From NCBI RefSeq assembly GCF_006149045.1, contig NZ_VBSN01000010.1, positions 1-64,000 on the forward strand: a stretch of 64,000 nucleotides of DNA, read 5' to 3'. This DNA is from Dyadobacter flavalbus (lineage in GTDB: Bacteria > Bacteroidota > Bacteroidia > Cytophagales > Spirosomataceae). Position 1 is the first letter of the stretch. Each line of letters opens with the position of its first letter. Of the stretch, positions 26,336 to 35,042 are shown one piece after another. Below the pieces are notes generated by a model that did not search any database, was not told where the DNA came from, and saw only the letters and a list, made by a program, of their open reading frames with translations. A program made the position numbers and the translations under genes.

Positions 26336-27318
26336 ACGGATTCACTGTATTCATGAATGATTTCGTTCAGTATGCCGTCCAGTTCCTCAAATGTCATTCC
26401 TTCCACCAGTCGCATGCGGAACGGCTTGAAATGTTCGAGTCCTTTGAAATAATTGGTATAATGCCTGCGCATTTCAAAAACACCTGCAACCGGGCCTTTC
26501 CAGCGAATCGAAAATTCAAGATGTTTCCTGCATACTTCCACGCGCTGCTGCATGGTTGGCGGCGCCAGTTTTTCACCGGTTTTCATAAAATGCTTGATCT
26601 CGTTGAAAATCCACGGATTACCGATTGTAGCACGGCCGATCATAATGCCGTCAACGCCAAAGCGGTTTTTGTATTCCAGTGCCTTTTCCGGCGTATCCAC
26701 ATCGCCATTTCCGAAAATCGGGATCGTTATGCGCGGATTGTCCTTGATTTTTGCAATCAGCGTCCAGTCTGCCGAGCCTTTGTACATTTGCACGCGGGTT
26801 CTGCCATGAATGGAAAGCGCCTTGATACCGATATCCTGCAGACGTTCGGCAACTTCCTGGACATTCTTGGTATTTTCATCCCAGCCAAGCCGGGTTTTTA
26901 CCGTCACGGGCAAATGCGTGGATTTTATAACGGCTTCAGTCATTCTCACCATTTTCGGGACATCCTGAAGCAACGCAGCGCCGGCTCCGCGGCAGGCCAC
27001 ATTTTTGACCGGACAGCCATAATTGATATCAATAAGATCCGGGTTTACGCGGGATGCAATTTCTGCACACGAACCCATTGTTTCAACATCACTGCCGAAC
27101 AGCTGAATGCCGACCGGTCTTTCGTATTCAAAAATATCCAGTTTCTGCACACTCTTTGCCGCATCCCGGATAAGCCCTTCGGATGACACGAATTCGGTAT
27201 ACATCAGATCGGCCCCGTTTTCCTTGCATACAGCGCGGAAAGGCGGATCGCTTACGTCTTCCATCGGTGCCAGAAGCAGCGGAAAGTCGCTCAGTTCTAT
27301 ATTTCCTATTTTAACCAT
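26329..27318 (-). CDS. dusB: tRNA-dihydrouridine synthase (DusB-like)
   Basis: FMN enzyme that reduces uridine to dihydrouridine in tRNA D-loops. The 329-residue TIM barrel shows LAPMEDVSDPPFR at the N-terminus, the catalytic cysteine region INYGCPVKNV, GAGAALL, the substrate helix KTRLGWD, and SIHGRTRVQMYKG; the C-terminal helical domain follows. I use the ATG at 27318, which starts the conserved domain; a longer frame to 27441 would add 41 unconserved residues. Its stop lies inside the start of the biotin-carrier gene. Confidence 0.93.
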   Translation of the reverse strand: MVKIGNIELSDFPLLLAPMEDVSDPPFRAVCKENGADLMYTEFVSSEGLIRDAAKSVQKLDIFEYERPVGIQLFGSDVETMGSCAEIASRVNPDLIDINYGCPVKNVACRGAGAALLQDVPKMVRMTEAVIKSTHLPVTVKTRLGWDENTKNVQEVAERLQDIGIKALSIHGRTRVQMYKGSADWTLIAKIKDNPRITIPIFGNGDVDTPEKALEYKNRFGVDGIMIGRATIGNPWIFNEIKHFMKTGEKLAPPTMQQRVEVCRKHLEFSIRWKGPVAGVFEMRRHYTNYFKGLEHFKPFRMRLVEGMTFEELDGILNEIIHEYSESVC

Positions 27319-27435
27319 TTCAGCAAGACGAATGTCGGTTATACTTCCAAACGTGGGTTTAAACCCTTTATAATACGTTTTACTTGTTAACTCCGTATTT
27401 TTAAATTGATAATAAACCGTAAATTTACACCAATT

Positions 27436-28398
27436 ATGCAAAATAGTAATCCAGTCCCGGCAGTTTCCCGTGTGCCCGGCACCATGGGCAGTTTATTGGT
27501 TTTAATCGGTTTTGTGCTGATCGGAATGGCTGTGGGGAACATGCTGGCGCTGATGTTGCTGGCCGTTTACAAGTCGGCCGGTGTGGAAAGCATTGCCGTG
27601 CTGCTGAACAAACTGATTTCTGATCCTGCAAAAGTTCCGAACGGATGGAATGCATTGATGATCCTGCAGGGAACCGTTCATTTTTTCTCCTATCTTTTGC
27701 CTTCACTGATTTACTGGTTTTATATCGAGCGCAGAACGCTCCGTCAGTTTGATTTCAGGGAAAAGCCGGCAGCCGGAATCTGGCTTCTGGTATTTTTGCT
27801 TGTGCTGGTTTTTATTCCGGTCAACAGCAAGTTTATTGAATGGAACGCCGCCATGAAGCTGCCCGACACTTTTTCCGGACTGGAACTGTGGATGCGCGAG
27901 AAAGAAGATCAGCTATCGGTGATGACGGGTTTTCTTACCAATTTCAAACAATTCGGTCAGCTGCTGATTGCCCTGTTTGTGGTCGTGCTGCTGCCGGCAG
28001 TAGGGGAGGAAGTGCTTTTCCGCGGAATTATCCAGACAAAGCTTTTTCAGCACTGGGGAAATATACATCTTGCTGTATGGACGGCGGCTGCGATCTTCAG
28101 TGCCATTCATTTTCAGTTTTACGGATTCCTTCCGCGCATGATGCTGGGCGCATTGTTCGGGTATTTGTATTTCTGGACCGGAAATTTAAGGATTGCCGTA
28201 CTTGCGCATTTTGTGAACAACGGGTTTGTACTGGTTATGGTATATCTGCACAATATCGGCATCGTAAAAACAAACATTGAAGAAACCAAATCAATGCCTG
28301 CCATGCTGGTGCTGGTTTCATTGATTCTTTCGGCTGGTATACTTCTGTTAATAAAAAAGTCGGGTGCTGCCGGAGATATCCGCCGCGCAGGCCTTTAA
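27436..28398 (+). CDS. CPBP-family (Abi) intramembrane metalloprotease
   Basis: 320 residues with about eight hydrophobic segments. The glutamic-type intramembrane protease motifs are intact: EEVLFRG (Glu191, Glu192, Arg196), FSAIH (His225) and HFVNN (His258, Asn261). Relatives cleave prenylated or other membrane substrates, or bacteriocin-related peptides; the substrate is unknown here. The start at 27436 is preferred over an in-frame ATG at 27406. It precedes DUF2007 and cdsA with short gaps, so the three probably form an operon. Confidence 0.9.
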   Translation: MQNSNPVPAVSRVPGTMGSLLVLIGFVLIGMAVGNMLALMLLAVYKSAGVESIAVLLNKLISDPAKVPNGWNALMILQGTVHFFSYLLPSLIYWFYIERRTLRQFDFREKPAAGIWLLVFLLVLVFIPVNSKFIEWNAAMKLPDTFSGLELWMREKEDQLSVMTGFLTNFKQFGQLLIALFVVVLLPAVGEEVLFRGIIQTKLFQHWGNIHLAVWTAAAIFSAIHFQFYGFLPRMMLGALFGYLYFWTGNLRIAVLAHFVNNGFVLVMVYLHNIGIVKTNIEETKSMPAMLVLVSLILSAGILLLIKKSGAAGDIRRAGL

Positions 28399-28422
28399 TT
28401 AAAAAATCAAGCAAAAAACTTT

Positions 28423-28644
28423 ATGGCTGAAAACTGGGTAAAAGCATTTCAGAGCGGACGAATGATCCGTGCCGAAATAGCCCGTGAAATACTGGAACAA
28501 AATGAAATACCGGCTGTGATTGTGAACAGAAAAGACAGCAGCTACCCGATTTTCGGAACATGTGAGGTTCACGTGCCGGCAAGTGACCTTTTGAAGGCCC
28601 AAACAATACTGACGAATGAAGACGCGCTTAGAGAAACTGAGTAA
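28423..28644 (+). CDS. DUF2007 domain protein
   Basis: A 73-residue soluble protein matching the DUF2007 type (putative signal-transducing; short ferredoxin-like fold) with WVKAFQSGRMIRAEIAREILEQ and a conserved C-terminal EVHVPASDLLKAQ. Function unknown; the family resembles small regulatory domains that bind ligands or partners. Its last 29 bases overlap the start of cdsA in another frame, and it lies 24 bases after the CPBP protease. Confidence 0.86.
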   Translation: MAENWVKAFQSGRMIRAEIAREILEQNEIPAVIVNRKDSSYPIFGTCEVHVPASDLLKAQTILTNEDALRETE

Positions 28645-29449
28645 TTTGCAACAGCGGGCAATTACCGCGCTGGCAGGAGTATTTGTGATTATCAGTTGTA
28701 TACTTTACAGTGAATTAACCTTTTTACTGCTTTTTTGTACCATCAGTTCATTGACTCAGCTGGAATTTTACAGATTGCTCGGACTGGACGGAAACCAGCC
28801 GTTAACTTATTATGGTACTTTCTGCGGCACAGTTATGATGTTTCTTGCGTACTTGATAGAACAGGACATTGTACCGTTCTCAAACTATTTCATTATCAGT
28901 CCGCTGCTGTCCATGATATTTTTTATCAAACTCTATAAAAAGAATGACCTTAAACCTTTTACAAACATCGGTTTTACATTTCTGGGGATTATTTATGTAG
29001 CGTTGCCTTTTGCACTGATTATCGTGATGGCGCTGCGGGGCGGGAAATACAATTACGAGATCGTTCTGGGAAGCCTGCTTTTACTCTGGGCATCGGACAT
29101 AGGCGGTTATTTTGCCGGTACAAAGTTTGGAAAAAGGAAGCTGTTTGAACGTATTTCTCCCAAAAAGTCCTGGGAAGGCGCCATGGGAAGTGCTGCTTTT
29201 GCAGCGGTTATTGCATTTGCGCTGGGGTTTTATTTCCGTACCTTCGAACCCTGGAAATGGTACTGCATCGGTGCCATTATTGTAGTGGTAGGAACTTACG
29301 GTGATCTTGTGGAGTCACTTTTCAAGCGGAGTATTGCCATTAAGGATTCCGGGACCAGCATACCCGGGCACGGTGGTTTTCTGGACAGGTTTGACGGCCT
29401 GCTGCTTTCCGCTCCGTTTATAGTTACATTTTTAAAGTTATTTTCCTAA
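28616..29449 (+). CDS. cdsA: Phosphatidate cytidylyltransferase
   Basis: Makes CDP-diacylglycerol from phosphatidate and CTP at the inner membrane. 277 residues with about eight transmembrane segments. The C-terminal signature is complete: KRSIAIKDSGTSIPGHGG followed by FLDRFDGLL. The start ATG at 28616 overlaps the DUF2007 gene by 29 bases; the conserved LSNLQQRAITALAGV begins at residue 8, which supports this start. The overlap suggests translational coupling. Confidence 0.96.
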   Translation: MKTRLEKLSNLQQRAITALAGVFVIISCILYSELTFLLLFCTISSLTQLEFYRLLGLDGNQPLTYYGTFCGTVMMFLAYLIEQDIVPFSNYFIISPLLSMIFFIKLYKKNDLKPFTNIGFTFLGIIYVALPFALIIVMALRGGKYNYEIVLGSLLLLWASDIGGYFAGTKFGKRKLFERISPKKSWEGAMGSAAFAAVIAFALGFYFRTFEPWKWYCIGAIIVVVGTYGDLVESLFKRSIAIKDSGTSIPGHGGFLDRFDGLLLSAPFIVTFLKLFS

Positions 29450-29621
29450 CAAAAATTGCTTTTTAATTCAGACAGGCAATGCATAGGCTGCCGGGTCGTT
29501 GATTAACCAAGGAACAATTTTTACATGCTTTTTCAAGACAGAAGCCGAAAGGAAAAGTAACTTACAACAACGTTCTAAAACCGGAAATTTTGACCGGTAC
29601 TCAATTCATAACCCGAAACGA
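29450..29621. other. Gap between cdsA and the carboxypeptidase-regulatory-like gene
   Basis: 172 bases. I see no terminator hairpin of note and no reading frame supported by family resemblance; an in-frame extension of the downstream gene to 29499 is unlikely because the signal peptide begins at 29622. Confidence 0.4.
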
Positions 29622-30368
29622 ATGAAACGGAGTCTCTTAATATTTTTAGTGCTTGCAGTAGTTACATGTTTTCAGAACTTGTACGCACAAGGCGAACAGA
29701 AAGCGATTATATTCTCCGGAGTCGTCGTAGGCGGGAAAACAACCGAGCGGCTGCCGGGCGCCACCATATTTATAGTAAATGCAGGAAGAGGTACGCTGGC
29801 CAAAAGTGACGGATCGTTTACGATTCCCGTATTTCCCGGTGACAGCATCATTTTCAGTTATGTCGGTTTCAAAAAGCAGTATCACGTTGTTCCGCGGAGT
29901 TATAACTCGGATATTTATTCGGCCATTGTTGCATTGCGCGAGGACGTCGTAACGCTTTCAGGCGTAACGATTTATCCTTATTCTACGGAAGAAGAATTTA
30001 AAAAGGCTTTCCTTACGCTGAAACTGCCGGATCAGGCGGACCGTGATGCGCTTGCAAGAAGTACCGATCCGGATTATATCAACAGAATGGCGGCGCAGGT
30101 TCCGAACAATGCGCAGACCAATTACCGATATTCCATGGATCAGCTGATGTTTGGGCGTGAATCGGCGGCGAACAAAGGTTTTGCAACCACATTTCCGTTC
30201 CTGAATCCTTTTGCATGGGCCAGTTTTATCAAGTCGGTTAAAAACGGTGATCTGAAGCAAAAAGAATGGCGTAAAGAGCTGAATGCGGCACCGCGTGAAA
30301 ATATTACCAAACAGGATTTTATTCCGCCGACTCCTGAAAACGATATCAAGCGAAACGGCAGCAATTAA
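29622..30368 (+). CDS. Secreted protein with carboxypeptidase D regulatory-like domain
   Basis: 248 residues. Signal peptide at residues 1-23 (RSLLIFLVLAVVTCFQNLYAQ region), then a CarboxypepD_reg-like beta-sandwich (about residues 27-110: RLPGATIFIVNAGRGTLAKS, DGSFTIPV, DSIIFSYVGF). This is the domain that heads TonB-dependent SusC-like receptors, here on its own. The C-terminal half is charged and has no recognised domain. It converges with the LpxH-type gene and the two stop codons overlap by four bases. Role unknown; probably periplasmic or outer-membrane associated. Confidence 0.82.
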   Translation: MKRSLLIFLVLAVVTCFQNLYAQGEQKAIIFSGVVVGGKTTERLPGATIFIVNAGRGTLAKSDGSFTIPVFPGDSIIFSYVGFKKQYHVVPRSYNSDIYSAIVALREDVVTLSGVTIYPYSTEEEFKKAFLTLKLPDQADRDALARSTDPDYINRMAAQVPNNAQTNYRYSMDQLMFGRESAANKGFATTFPFLNPFAWASFIKSVKNGDLKQKEWRKELNAAPRENITKQDFIPPTPENDIKRNGSN

Positions 30369-31189
30369 TTTTTAGTTATCGCAACGGAACTTGGATCGAA
30401 TTTTTCCAAAGTCAGGTTTTCTCCGTTAAAAATGGCAAAGTGCTGCTGTTTGAGCCATTCGCCAAGATTTATATATCTCGAACTGTCATTTACTTTCATG
30501 TCCAGCGGAAGATGCCGGTGCCCGAAAATGTAATAATCGTGATGATTTGTCTTTTCCACAGCAAGGCAGTACTGAAAAAGCCATTCGTGGTCTTCACCTA
30601 AAAAATGTTCTTCTCCTTTGTGGTCGTTGGCGCGACGGCTCCTTTTGGACCATTCCATCGCAATCCAGATTCCGACATCCGGATGCATAAGCCGGAACAT
30701 CAGCTGAAAAAAGGAATTCTCGAATATTCTTTTCAGAACCTTGTAAGTATTATCACCCGGCCCGAGCCCGTCGCCGTGGCCAACCAGAATCGATTTGGTG
30801 CTTTTACCGGAAATGAACGTGTAAGTCACCGGGTTGCGGAAAATAGTCGCGCCAATTTCATCGGTCAGATAACCAGACATCCACATGTCGTGATTGCCGG
30901 TGAAAATGACGAGTTTAATGCCTTTGTCGCTCAGTTCAGCCAGTTTTCCAAGCAGCCGTACAAATCCTTTAGGAACCGCCTTGTTGTATTCAAACCAGAA
31001 ATCAAAAATATCTCCGACCAGAAAAATCATTTGTGCGTTGTGCTCGATGGATTCCAGCCAGCTAATGATAAGTCTTTCTCTTTCACGGCTTTTAGTCATA
31101 GACGGAACGCCAAGGTGAAAGTCGGATGAAAAATACACGCAGCGGCCTTCGTGTAATTGAACGGTTCTTTTTTCTGGTTTAAAATTCAT
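30365..31189 (-). CDS. lpxH: UDP-2,3-diacylglucosamine diphosphatase (LpxH-type metallophosphoesterase)
   Basis: 274 residues of the calcineurin-like phosphoesterase fold with all metal motifs: SDFHLG (Asp23, His25), GDIFDFWFEY (Asp60), GNHDMW (Asn99, His100, Asp101), GHGDG (His138) and GHRHLPLD near residue 230. LpxH hydrolyses UDP-diacylglucosamine to lipid X. The GDIFDFWFEY signature favours LpxH over generic phosphoesterases. It lies 25 kb from the lpxD-lpxC-lpxA operon, but its activity is the next step of the same pathway. Confidence 0.9.
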   Translation of the reverse strand: MNFKPEKRTVQLHEGRCVYFSSDFHLGVPSMTKSRERERLIISWLESIEHNAQMIFLVGDIFDFWFEYNKAVPKGFVRLLGKLAELSDKGIKLVIFTGNHDMWMSGYLTDEIGATIFRNPVTYTFISGKSTKSILVGHGDGLGPGDNTYKVLKRIFENSFFQLMFRLMHPDVGIWIAMEWSKRSRRANDHKGEEHFLGEDHEWLFQYCLAVEKTNHHDYYIFGHRHLPLDMKVNDSSRYINLGEWLKQQHFAIFNGENLTLEKFDPSSVAITKN

Positions 31190-31319
31190 GCGTCAGTTGC
31201 AAATGCCATGCAATTTACAACCTTCCGGTAAATAGCCATTGCAGGCTGAAAGATTGATCGTCAGAATCGTGCTAATTAAACCTGCTTTTTCTAGATTGCG
31301 CCTTGAAACTAGTTTAGGT

Positions 31320-32063
31320 ATGAAAGCAAATTTGTTCTATTTTTTGTTGTTAATTATTCCACTGTTTTATCAAAAAACGGTATTTGCACAAGCCGTTAAG
31401 AAAATTCCTGCCGACAAGCAGCGTTTAACGCAGTGGAAACCGGAAAAAGGACAGTATTATTTCAGCCATTCACTTGTATATGAATATGAAAACAAGGCTG
31501 CAAAAACAAAAGGAACGATCAGGATTTATCTTGATCCGGTCAGCGGAGCCATGTGTTTTCTGAAAGACAGCAGTTTCATGCAGAAAGGAAAATCGTTTGA
31601 TTTGGTCATTGGTTTCCCGAACGGAAAATATACGTTTTACGGAACGGACGACGCCGGAAAGAAAACAAGGATTTCCGAAACTGTAAATGAAATGAAACCG
31701 GATCCCGAAACCGTTTTGCAGCAAAAAGAGGATTTTGCAACATACTGTCTGCCAACTGCCAACAAACGAACCGAATTCGGTCTGGAAAGCATGGAGTACA
31801 ATCTGGGTTACGCAACTTCCGACACAAAGGATAAAATCTGGCTTGCCAAAACGCCGTTCAGCGTCTATGCGCTTTACGGACTTGAATTTGTGGAAAGCGC
31901 TGTAAGCCTGCCCGTTTCATTCGATTACATGCATTTGCTGGACGCTGACCGGCTGATAACGGAGTTCAGTTCAAAAGATACTTTTTTCAAACTGGTTCGT
32001 TTTGGACGCGATCCGTATACTGCAATCACGAAAGGTTATCAGGAATCAAAACGGGAAGACTGA
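31320..32063 (+). CDS. Secreted protein of unknown function
   Basis: 247 residues starting with a clear signal peptide (residues 1-24, ending VFAQ). The rest is rich in beta-strand-forming and charged residues (YYFSHSLVYEYENK, GTIRIYLDPVSGAMCFL, DLVIGFPNGKYTFYG) and ends basic. I recognise no domain and no catalytic motif. The ATG at 31320 is used; an in-frame ATG 27 codons upstream would add residues without leader properties. It stands alone between the LpxH gene and the DUF4494 gene. Periplasmic or surface location is inferred. Confidence 0.75.
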   Translation: MKANLFYFLLLIIPLFYQKTVFAQAVKKIPADKQRLTQWKPEKGQYYFSHSLVYEYENKAAKTKGTIRIYLDPVSGAMCFLKDSSFMQKGKSFDLVIGFPNGKYTFYGTDDAGKKTRISETVNEMKPDPETVLQQKEDFATYCLPTANKRTEFGLESMEYNLGYATSDTKDKIWLAKTPFSVYALYGLEFVESAVSLPVSFDYMHLLDADRLITEFSSKDTFFKLVRFGRDPYTAITKGYQESKRED

Positions 32064-32099
32064 AAAATCCGTTTTCAGAATGAAAATCCTGAAAACGGA
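32063..32099 (-). terminator. Hairpin terminator of the DUF4494 gene
   Basis: TCCGTTTTCAG / CTGAAAACGGA forms an 11-bp perfect stem (32068-32099). Read on the minus strand it is followed by TTTTT, so it most likely ends the DUF4494 transcript that stops at 32109; it may also stop the convergent gene. Confidence 0.75.
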
Positions 32100-32108
32100 C
32101 TGATTATA

Positions 32109-32618
32109 TTACACGCTTTCGGATGCTGCGCGTTCAGCCATCACTTCGGAAAGCGGGCGCAGATTGGCCGGGATTTCCTCTTCCTGATCTTCTTCGGAAG
32201 TATACGGGAATACATCCAGAATCGGCGTAAGCGTAATGTCCGTAACTTCATACGGAATCAGAAAATTACGCATGCTTTCATTGATCCGGTCCAGTGCCTG
32301 CTGGATGCCGTCCGAATTCACAAGCATGTAATTGACGATTTTCTTTTCCTTTCCGCTTTTTTCATCCACTGAAAAGTAAATGACCTTTGCTTTAAACCAT
32401 TGTTCGCCTTCCTCGTAAGCAAAAAGATCTGCAAGGCGCATCCGTGAAATACTGGACACGCTGAAATCGCTGGCATCGGTAACAATCTGTTTGTAAAGCC
32501 TCGCTTCGGACTCCGTGTAGGAAACGGCATCCACAAGGTAAACTTCATTGATTGTTTTCAGACTTCCCGACTCATTCTCCTTTTGATACCGAATTTTCCC
32601 TAAATACCAGCTCGCCAT
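32109..32618 (-). CDS. DUF4494 domain protein
   Basis: 169 residues; the N-terminal WYLGKIRYQKENESGSLKTI and central FFKA/KVIYFSVDE-like stretches match the Bacteroidota DUF4494 family, a soluble protein of unknown function that is nearly universal in the phylum. The C-terminal third is acidic and lacks the family core, ending in PLSEVMAERAASESV. No catalytic motif seen. It has its own good promoter match and faces away from the LEA-type lipoprotein gene. Confidence 0.88.
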   Translation of the reverse strand: MASWYLGKIRYQKENESGSLKTINEVYLVDAVSYTESEARLYKQIVTDASDFSVSSISRMRLADLFAYEEGEQWFKAKVIYFSVDEKSGKEKKIVNYMLVNSDGIQQALDRINESMRNFLIPYEVTDITLTPILDVFPYTSEEDQEEEIPANLRPLSEVMAERAASESV

Positions 32619-32649
32619 ATTTATATTTTATTTACAACTGAAAAGTCTG

Positions 32650-32680
32650 CAAATGTAGATGCTTGTGCCAAAGCCTGCAA
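32650..32680 (-). promoter_or_regulatory. Promoter of the DUF4494 gene
   Basis: On the minus strand TTG (complement of 32678-32680) and TACATTTG (complement of 32650-32657) are separated by 20 bases, matching the Bacteroidota TTG-N19/20-TAnnTTTG promoter. The -7 box lies 31 bases before the ATG. Confidence 0.6.
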
Positions 32681-32763
32681 AAAATATAGCTACAAAGTAA
32701 TAATCCGCTAACCGTATATGCGTTCTGATACCTACTGTTTAACTTGCCAAAAAAAATATGTAA

Positions 32764-33396
32764 ATGAAAAAGAACATCTGGATTTTTGTAATACTGCTTG
32801 CGATGGGAGCAATGACGGGCTGCGGAGTAGGCCGTCAGGTTTCGGAAGCAAAAACGTTTGGTGAATGCAAATACGATATTGCGTCTGTTGACAGCGTTTA
32901 TCTCGCCGGAATTGATATTCGGGAATTCCGTAATCTGAAAAGCTTCAACGACTTTGACCTTGCCAGATATCCCGGACTGGCCATGGGCCTGCTCAGGAAA
33001 AATTTGCCGCTCGATCTGAGGGTAAATCTGGATATTACCAATCCGACAAACCGACGTGCCGCCATTAACCAGCTTGAATACAAAGTGCTTTTGTCTGAAA
33101 GTGAATTGTTTAACGGATACCTTAGCCAGCTTATCGAAGTAATGCCGGGAACAGGCAAAACAAGAGTGCCGATCAGACTGAACGCAAACGCATATCAACT
33201 GATTTCCAGTGATGAAACAAGAGATAAATTCATCAACATGATTCTTGCACTGACTGGAAAATCGGATGCAAAGCCAACAAAATTCACTGTAAAGGTAAAA
33301 CCAACGCTGGATCTTGCAGGAAAACAGATCAACTATCCGGGTTATATTACTTTTGAAAAAGAAGTAACCAGCCAGATGCTGACCGGCACACGTTAA
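32764..33396 (+). CDS. LEA type 2-like lipoprotein
   Basis: 210 residues. Lipobox AMGAMTGC (Cys about residue 20) after a short leader, then a beta-rich domain with DLRVNLDITNPTNRRAAINQLEYKV, the pattern of LEA type 2 (WHy/LEA14-like) domains, in which 'N-P-(N/T)' precedes a long strand. LEA14-like domains in bacteria are usually periplasmic and structural. Divergent from DUF4494 across a 145-base gap; no terminator visible downstream. Confidence 0.75.
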   Translation: MKKNIWIFVILLAMGAMTGCGVGRQVSEAKTFGECKYDIASVDSVYLAGIDIREFRNLKSFNDFDLARYPGLAMGLLRKNLPLDLRVNLDITNPTNRRAAINQLEYKVLLSESELFNGYLSQLIEVMPGTGKTRVPIRLNANAYQLISSDETRDKFINMILALTGKSDAKPTKFTVKVKPTLDLAGKQINYPGYITFEKEVTSQMLTGTR

Positions 33397-33574
33397 TACC
33401 TGCTAACAAACACACACTATATTTTGAAACATTTTACAGACAATCCATGTCTGTTGCAATATTTTGCAACAGTAATTTTCCTGTAAACGGCTCGGTGCCG
33501 CCATTTTCTTTACAAACCTGCAAATTTTAAAACAGGATTAATTAACAGGAAAAGAAGCCCCCTTATATCAAAAA

Positions 33575-34339
33575 ATGCAGATACTTACCTACAACCTCAA
33601 CGGAATCCGGGCAGCATTAAAAAACGGACTGATCGACTGGTTAAGGACTATGCCCGCTGATATTTTATGTTTTCAGGAAGTGAAAGCGACCCCGGACGTT
33701 GTAGACCTTGCCGGATTTGCGGAACTGGGCTACGAGCTGATCGGATGGCATGCCGCCGAAAAAAAAGGGTACAGCGGCGTGGCCATTTTTTCCAAAATAG
33801 TGCCGGATTACGTTTTCCACGGATGTTCAATTCCCGTTTACGATCAGGAAGGAAGGATACTGAGAGCTGATTTCGGAGATATTACGATTCTGAACTGCTA
33901 TTTTCCGTCAGGTACAAGCGGTGAAATCCGTCAGGGCGTAAAGATGGAGTTTTTGCGTGATTTCTACGAATGGGTTTATGAACTCCGGAAAGAAAGGCCG
34001 AATCTTATCATCTGCGGTGACTACAACATTGCGCATACCGAAATTGACATTCACGATCCGGTCAGAAATAAAAAAATGTCAGGATTTTTGCCTGAGGAAA
34101 GAGAATGGCTTACAAAATGGTTTGACAACGGTTATACCGATGCATTCCGGTTTAAAAATCCGGATCGGAGGGAATATTCATGGTGGACTTACCGCGCCGG
34201 CGCAAGGGCCAATAACAAAGGCTGGCGAATCGATTACATATCCGTTGCCGATACGATCAAAGACCGGATTGTAGCCAGCAGGCTTTACAATGACGCCGTA
34301 CATTCGGATCATTGTCCGGTTTGGCTGGAACTGGATTAA
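33575..34339 (+). CDS. xth: Exodeoxyribonuclease III
   Basis: 254 residues of the endonuclease/exonuclease/phosphatase superfamily. Conserved: TYNLNGIRAALKNG (Asn7), FQEVKA (Glu35), GDYNIAH, and the C-terminal HSDHCPVWLEL with the catalytic Asp-His. Repairs abasic sites and 3' blocked ends. ATG at 33575. It has 178 bases upstream free of genes and stands near two Uma2 genes, with no evident functional link to them. Confidence 0.96.
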   Translation: MQILTYNLNGIRAALKNGLIDWLRTMPADILCFQEVKATPDVVDLAGFAELGYELIGWHAAEKKGYSGVAIFSKIVPDYVFHGCSIPVYDQEGRILRADFGDITILNCYFPSGTSGEIRQGVKMEFLRDFYEWVYELRKERPNLIICGDYNIAHTEIDIHDPVRNKKMSGFLPEEREWLTKWFDNGYTDAFRFKNPDRREYSWWTYRAGARANNKGWRIDYISVADTIKDRIVASRLYNDAVHSDHCPVWLELD

Positions 34340-34359
34340 ACGGCTTTTATTCATTGGTA

Positions 34360-34367
34360 TAGTTTTG
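34360..34367 (+). promoter_or_regulatory. Possible -7 box of the first Uma2 gene
   Basis: TAGTTTTG fits TAnnTTTG, 36 bases before the ATG. No TTG is found at the -33 position. A diverged copy of the surrounding leader occurs upstream of the second Uma2 gene. Confidence 0.35.
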
Positions 34368-34403
34368 TAAATTGGATCAGAAATAGACTTAATAACCAGG
34401 AAT

Positions 34404-34991
34404 ATGGACTTACAAATGCCGGTGACACTGAAAATGGGCGATCTGATGAGTGAAGAGGAATTCTTTCAGTTTTGTCGGATGAACGACGACACACTAGAGT
34501 TCGAAAGAGACTCGCATGGAAATATTATACTTTTGTCTTTGGCAGGAGCTTTTACAGGAAATCTCAATTCAAAAGTTTTAGCTGAACTTGGAATCTGGAA
34601 TAAGAAAGATCAATTAGGGAAAGTTTTTGGTTCTTCAACCGGCTTTACATTGCCAAACGGAGCTGTGCGTTCGCCGGATGTTTCCTGGATCCGGAACGAG
34701 CGCTGGAATGCACTTTCCAAAGAACAGCAGGAAGGCTTTGCTCCGTTATGCCCTGATTTCTTGATTGAAATACGTTCAAAATCCGATGATCTGAAATATC
34801 TTCAGGATAAAATGAAAGAATACATTGCAAACGGAACTTCACTCGGCTGGCTGATCGACCGCTTTGACAACAAAGTTTACATTTACCGTTCAGACAAAAG
34901 CGTAGAAGTTCACGATTCACTTCACATCGTGCTTTCCGGCGAAACGGTTCTTCCCGGTTTTACGCTTGATCTTGCTTCACATCTAAATTAG
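34404..34991 (+). CDS. Uma2 family endonuclease-like protein (tandem copy 1)
   Basis: 195 residues of the Uma2 (DUF820) family, a PD-(D/E)XK-fold group. Visible features: EEEFFQFCRMND start, the FGSSTGFTLPNGAVRSPDVSWIRNERW core, then PDFLIEIRSKSDDLKYLQDKMKEYIANG, where the spaced Asp-x-x-x-Glu-x-x-(S/K) residues fit a nuclease active site (PDV...EIRSKSD). Uma2 proteins have poorly known roles and occur in many copies in Cyanobacteria and Cytophagales. The following gene is its near duplicate. Confidence 0.86.
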   Translation: MDLQMPVTLKMGDLMSEEEFFQFCRMNDDTLEFERDSHGNIILLSLAGAFTGNLNSKVLAELGIWNKKDQLGKVFGSSTGFTLPNGAVRSPDVSWIRNERWNALSKEQQEGFAPLCPDFLIEIRSKSDDLKYLQDKMKEYIANGTSLGWLIDRFDNKVYIYRSDKSVEVHDSLHIVLSGETVLPGFTLDLASHLN

Positions 34992-35042
34992 CATAAGCAT
35001 TGTTTTACAAATTTGATCAGACAAAAATCAAATAACCAAATT

